Shown piece by piece: positions 5,902 through 7,169 of a stretch of 7,169 bases of DNA. The notes beneath the pieces are model-generated. The model made no database searches. It saw only the letters and a list, made by a program, of their open reading frames with translations, and was not told the DNA's origin. Source of the stretch: Microcaldota archaeon (GTDB lineage Archaea > Micrarchaeota > Micrarchaeia > Anstonellales > J096); assembly GCA_015520875.1 (NCBI GenBank), contig WAPD01000096.1:1-7169 (forward strand). The letters are read 5' to 3'. Numbering within the stretch: the stretch's first letter is position 1; every line of letters begins with the position of its first letter. The position numbers and the translations under genes were made by a program.

Positions 5902-7169
5902 TTTCTATCACCTCTTTATTTAACATGAAAGGTTTAAAAAGACGTCCTCCACCTGTGAAGAACTTACTTCTGAATTCAACAAGGTTAAGCCTACCCGCTT
6001 GTATGGAACCCTCTAAAACAAGCAACAAGGCATGTAGGAAATGCAACACCATCACAAAGATAAATCCTACAATAAAGCTAGGTAAAGAGCCTCCTAAAAA
6101 GGAGTTTATTAATTCAGCCAAAATAACGCTAACCAAACCCAGTATGGGTAATCTCAAATAGGATAGTAAATTGGATACAAGACCTGGTAACTCTATAATT
6201 CCCAATAGACCTTCCCCATATACAACCAACAATAGTCCCAAAATCCCCAATAGCATAGGCAATGTAACAGTTGTTCCAGAGACTGTGAATAATGGAACAT
6301 TGAACATAACAAATGCCCCGATAGAAAGCAACAAAAGAAGCCAGCCCAGTTTTGCTAAAAAGTGCTTTGGATCAGCTTTCAAGAACCAATATTTTATAGC
6401 CCCCAATACATAAGCCAGTAACAAATGCACATATCCCAGGGCAAGGCCCACTATTAAATATGTGTTAATATCATGAGCTCTATGTAGAATAGCTTCAAAG
6501 TGAACGTTAATTCCAAGAGGTTTTAATAGAGCATCCAATGGAAAGCCTAAGAACTCATTAAATGCTATTCCGAATAGAATTGAGAATAGAGCTCCTAACT
6601 TCCACATCTTAGCATAGTTTTTCATTTGCTCATCTTTGGCCTTTCCCTCTAGCCATAGTGCCAATCCCAAAATAATTAAACCATATAGAGCATCTCCTAC
6701 GATAAAACCAAACATCAGTGGAACAAATATCCAATAAAATATACTAGGGTCTATATCCAAATAAGATGGAACCCCATATTGGATACCTAATTTATGGTAG
6801 GTTTCCACCATCTTTGGAACTTCAATATATGTTGGAGGATGGTCTTTTGCAATAGAATATTCAATATGGATTTTATCTTTGAATTTGTTTTTCAGATGTT
6901 CAATAGCTTTTTTTAGGAATTTTTCAGGAATATAGGCTTCTAAAACATAGAAATGCTTGGAACGGGCAAAATAGGCCTTTGCATTTTCCCTTTCCAGATA
7001 AACCTGAATAGAGGTTTTAGCATCTTTTAATAGAGGGTCTTTTTTCAAAGACTCTATTTGAGATTCCAGAGATTGCAATTGTTGGGCAAGGGATTTTAGT
7101 TCTTCCTTTGCCTTTTCTATTTCTTCTTTGCTTATAGGGACATAGAGCTTTTCTCCTTCGGATATGGAA
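5879..7169 (-). CDS. atpI: A-type ATP synthase subunit I/a (membrane stator), 5' end outside window
   Basis: Subunit I (a) anchors the peripheral stalks and forms the ion half-channels against the c-ring. The reading frame is open to the right edge, so 429 residues are seen. A TTG at 7076-7078 is internal, not the start. Family members are about 620-700 residues, so most of the cytoplasmic N-terminal domain is missing. The visible part begins with a charged coiled coil (about 14-50), then a linker with EAYIPEKFLKKAIEHLK (77-93). The membrane domain starts at IDPSIFYWIFVPLMFGFIVGDALYG (about residue 139 on) and holds six to eight hydrophobic helices. The essential arginine is Arg339 in SYLRLPILGL (codon 6152-6154). 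The second conserved arginine, Arg393, lies in IQAGRLNLVEFRSKFF, followed by GGGRLFKPF, the usual C-terminal signature. The gene ends inside atpK (23-base overlap). Its start, promoter and the expected neighbour atpH are beyond the window. Confidence 0.98.
   Translation of the reverse strand, partial: SISEGEKLYVPISKEEIEKAKEELKSLAQQLQSLESQIESLKKDPLLKDAKTSIQVYLERENAKAYFARSKHFYVLEAYIPEKFLKKAIEHLKNKFKDKIHIEYSIAKDHPPTYIEVPKMVETYHKLGIQYGVPSYLDIDPSIFYWIFVPLMFGFIVGDALYGLIILGLALWLEGKAKDEQMKNYAKMWKLGALFSILFGIAFNEFLGFPLDALLKPLGINVHFEAILHRAHDINTYLIVGLALGYVHLLLAYVLGAIKYWFLKADPKHFLAKLGWLLLLLSIGAFVMFNVPLFTVSGTTVTLPMLLGILGLLLVVYGEGLLGIIELPGLVSNLLSYLRLPILGLVSVILAELINSFLGGSLPSFIVGFIFVMVLHFLHALLLVLEGSIQAGRLNLVEFRSKFFTGGGRLFKPFMLNKEVIENGRRNGR
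5907..5914 (-). promoter_or_regulatory. Strong Shine-Dalgarno site for atpK
   Basis: GAGGTGAT on the minus strand lies five bases before the atpK ATG at 5901. It is an eight-base match to the anti-Shine-Dalgarno at the end of archaeal 16S rRNA and lies inside the last codons of atpI. It decides the start at 5901 over the in-frame Met5 codon. The strength fits the need for many c copies per enzyme. Confidence 0.9.

Noticed and set aside
5925..6413. Plus-strand open frames of 78 and 80 codons opposite atpI
   Set aside because: Antisense to conserved membrane segments including the essential arginine region. No independent support.
7076..7078. TTG as the start of subunit I/a
   Set aside because: The frame stays open for 30 further codons to the window edge with coiled-coil composition typical of the family, and the protein would lack most of its N-terminal domain. 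The gene is cut by the window, not short.
1..7169. A hidden novel system (CRISPR, toxin-antitoxin, mobile element, structured RNA)
   Set aside because: Coding sequence of recognised genes fills the whole window with overlaps or a one-base gap. I saw no repeats, inverted terminal sequences, tRNA-like folds or unexplained gaps.

Overview
The window lies inside a single, tightly packed, leftward (minus-strand) archaeal operon for the A-type (A1Ao) ATP synthase. Read in the direction of transcription, from the right edge to the left, the genes are: subunit I/a (5' end outside the window), the membrane rotor subunit K/c, E, C, F, catalytic A, regulatory B and shaft subunit D, followed by a family 2 glycosyltransferase whose 3' end runs off the left edge. 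The order I-K-E-C-F-A-B-D is the classic euryarchaeal-type arrangement. Genes overlap by 1 to 32 bases or are separated by one base, so there are no intergenic stretches to annotate, and I see no promoter, terminator, RNA gene, repeat, CRISPR array or mobile element.

The organism is an archaeon. The evidence is the A-type subunit set and order, Shine-Dalgarno sites of the GAGGTGAT type, AT-rich DNA with heavy use of ATA for Ile and AGA/AGG for Arg, and Lys/Glu/Ile-rich proteins that fit (but do not prove) a thermophilic lifestyle. Subunits A, B, D, F and c are conventional. Subunits C (273 aa) and E (160 aa) are clearly shorter than usual, and E lacks the customary C-terminal glycine/valine-rich signature. 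This could fit a divergent or reduced-genome lineage such as a DPANN group, but the window alone cannot assign one.

How the parts work together: A and B form the A3B3 head (A catalytic, with an intact P-loop; B with a degenerate one). D and F form the central shaft, and C is the cup joining the shaft to the c-ring. E is the peripheral stalk, and its usual partner H is not in this window and would be expected upstream of subunit I. Subunit I/a and the c-ring form the ion-translocating motor, with Arg339 of the visible part of I/a facing Glu63 of c. The c subunit carries a Gln-Glu-Thr set (Gln34, Glu63, Thr64) that raises the possibility of Na+ coupling. Ribosome-binding sites are strongest before c, A and B, the subunits needed in most copies, which suggests translational tuning of stoichiometry. 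The trailing glycosyltransferase overlaps atpD by 32 bases and is probably co-transcribed without being part of the enzyme.
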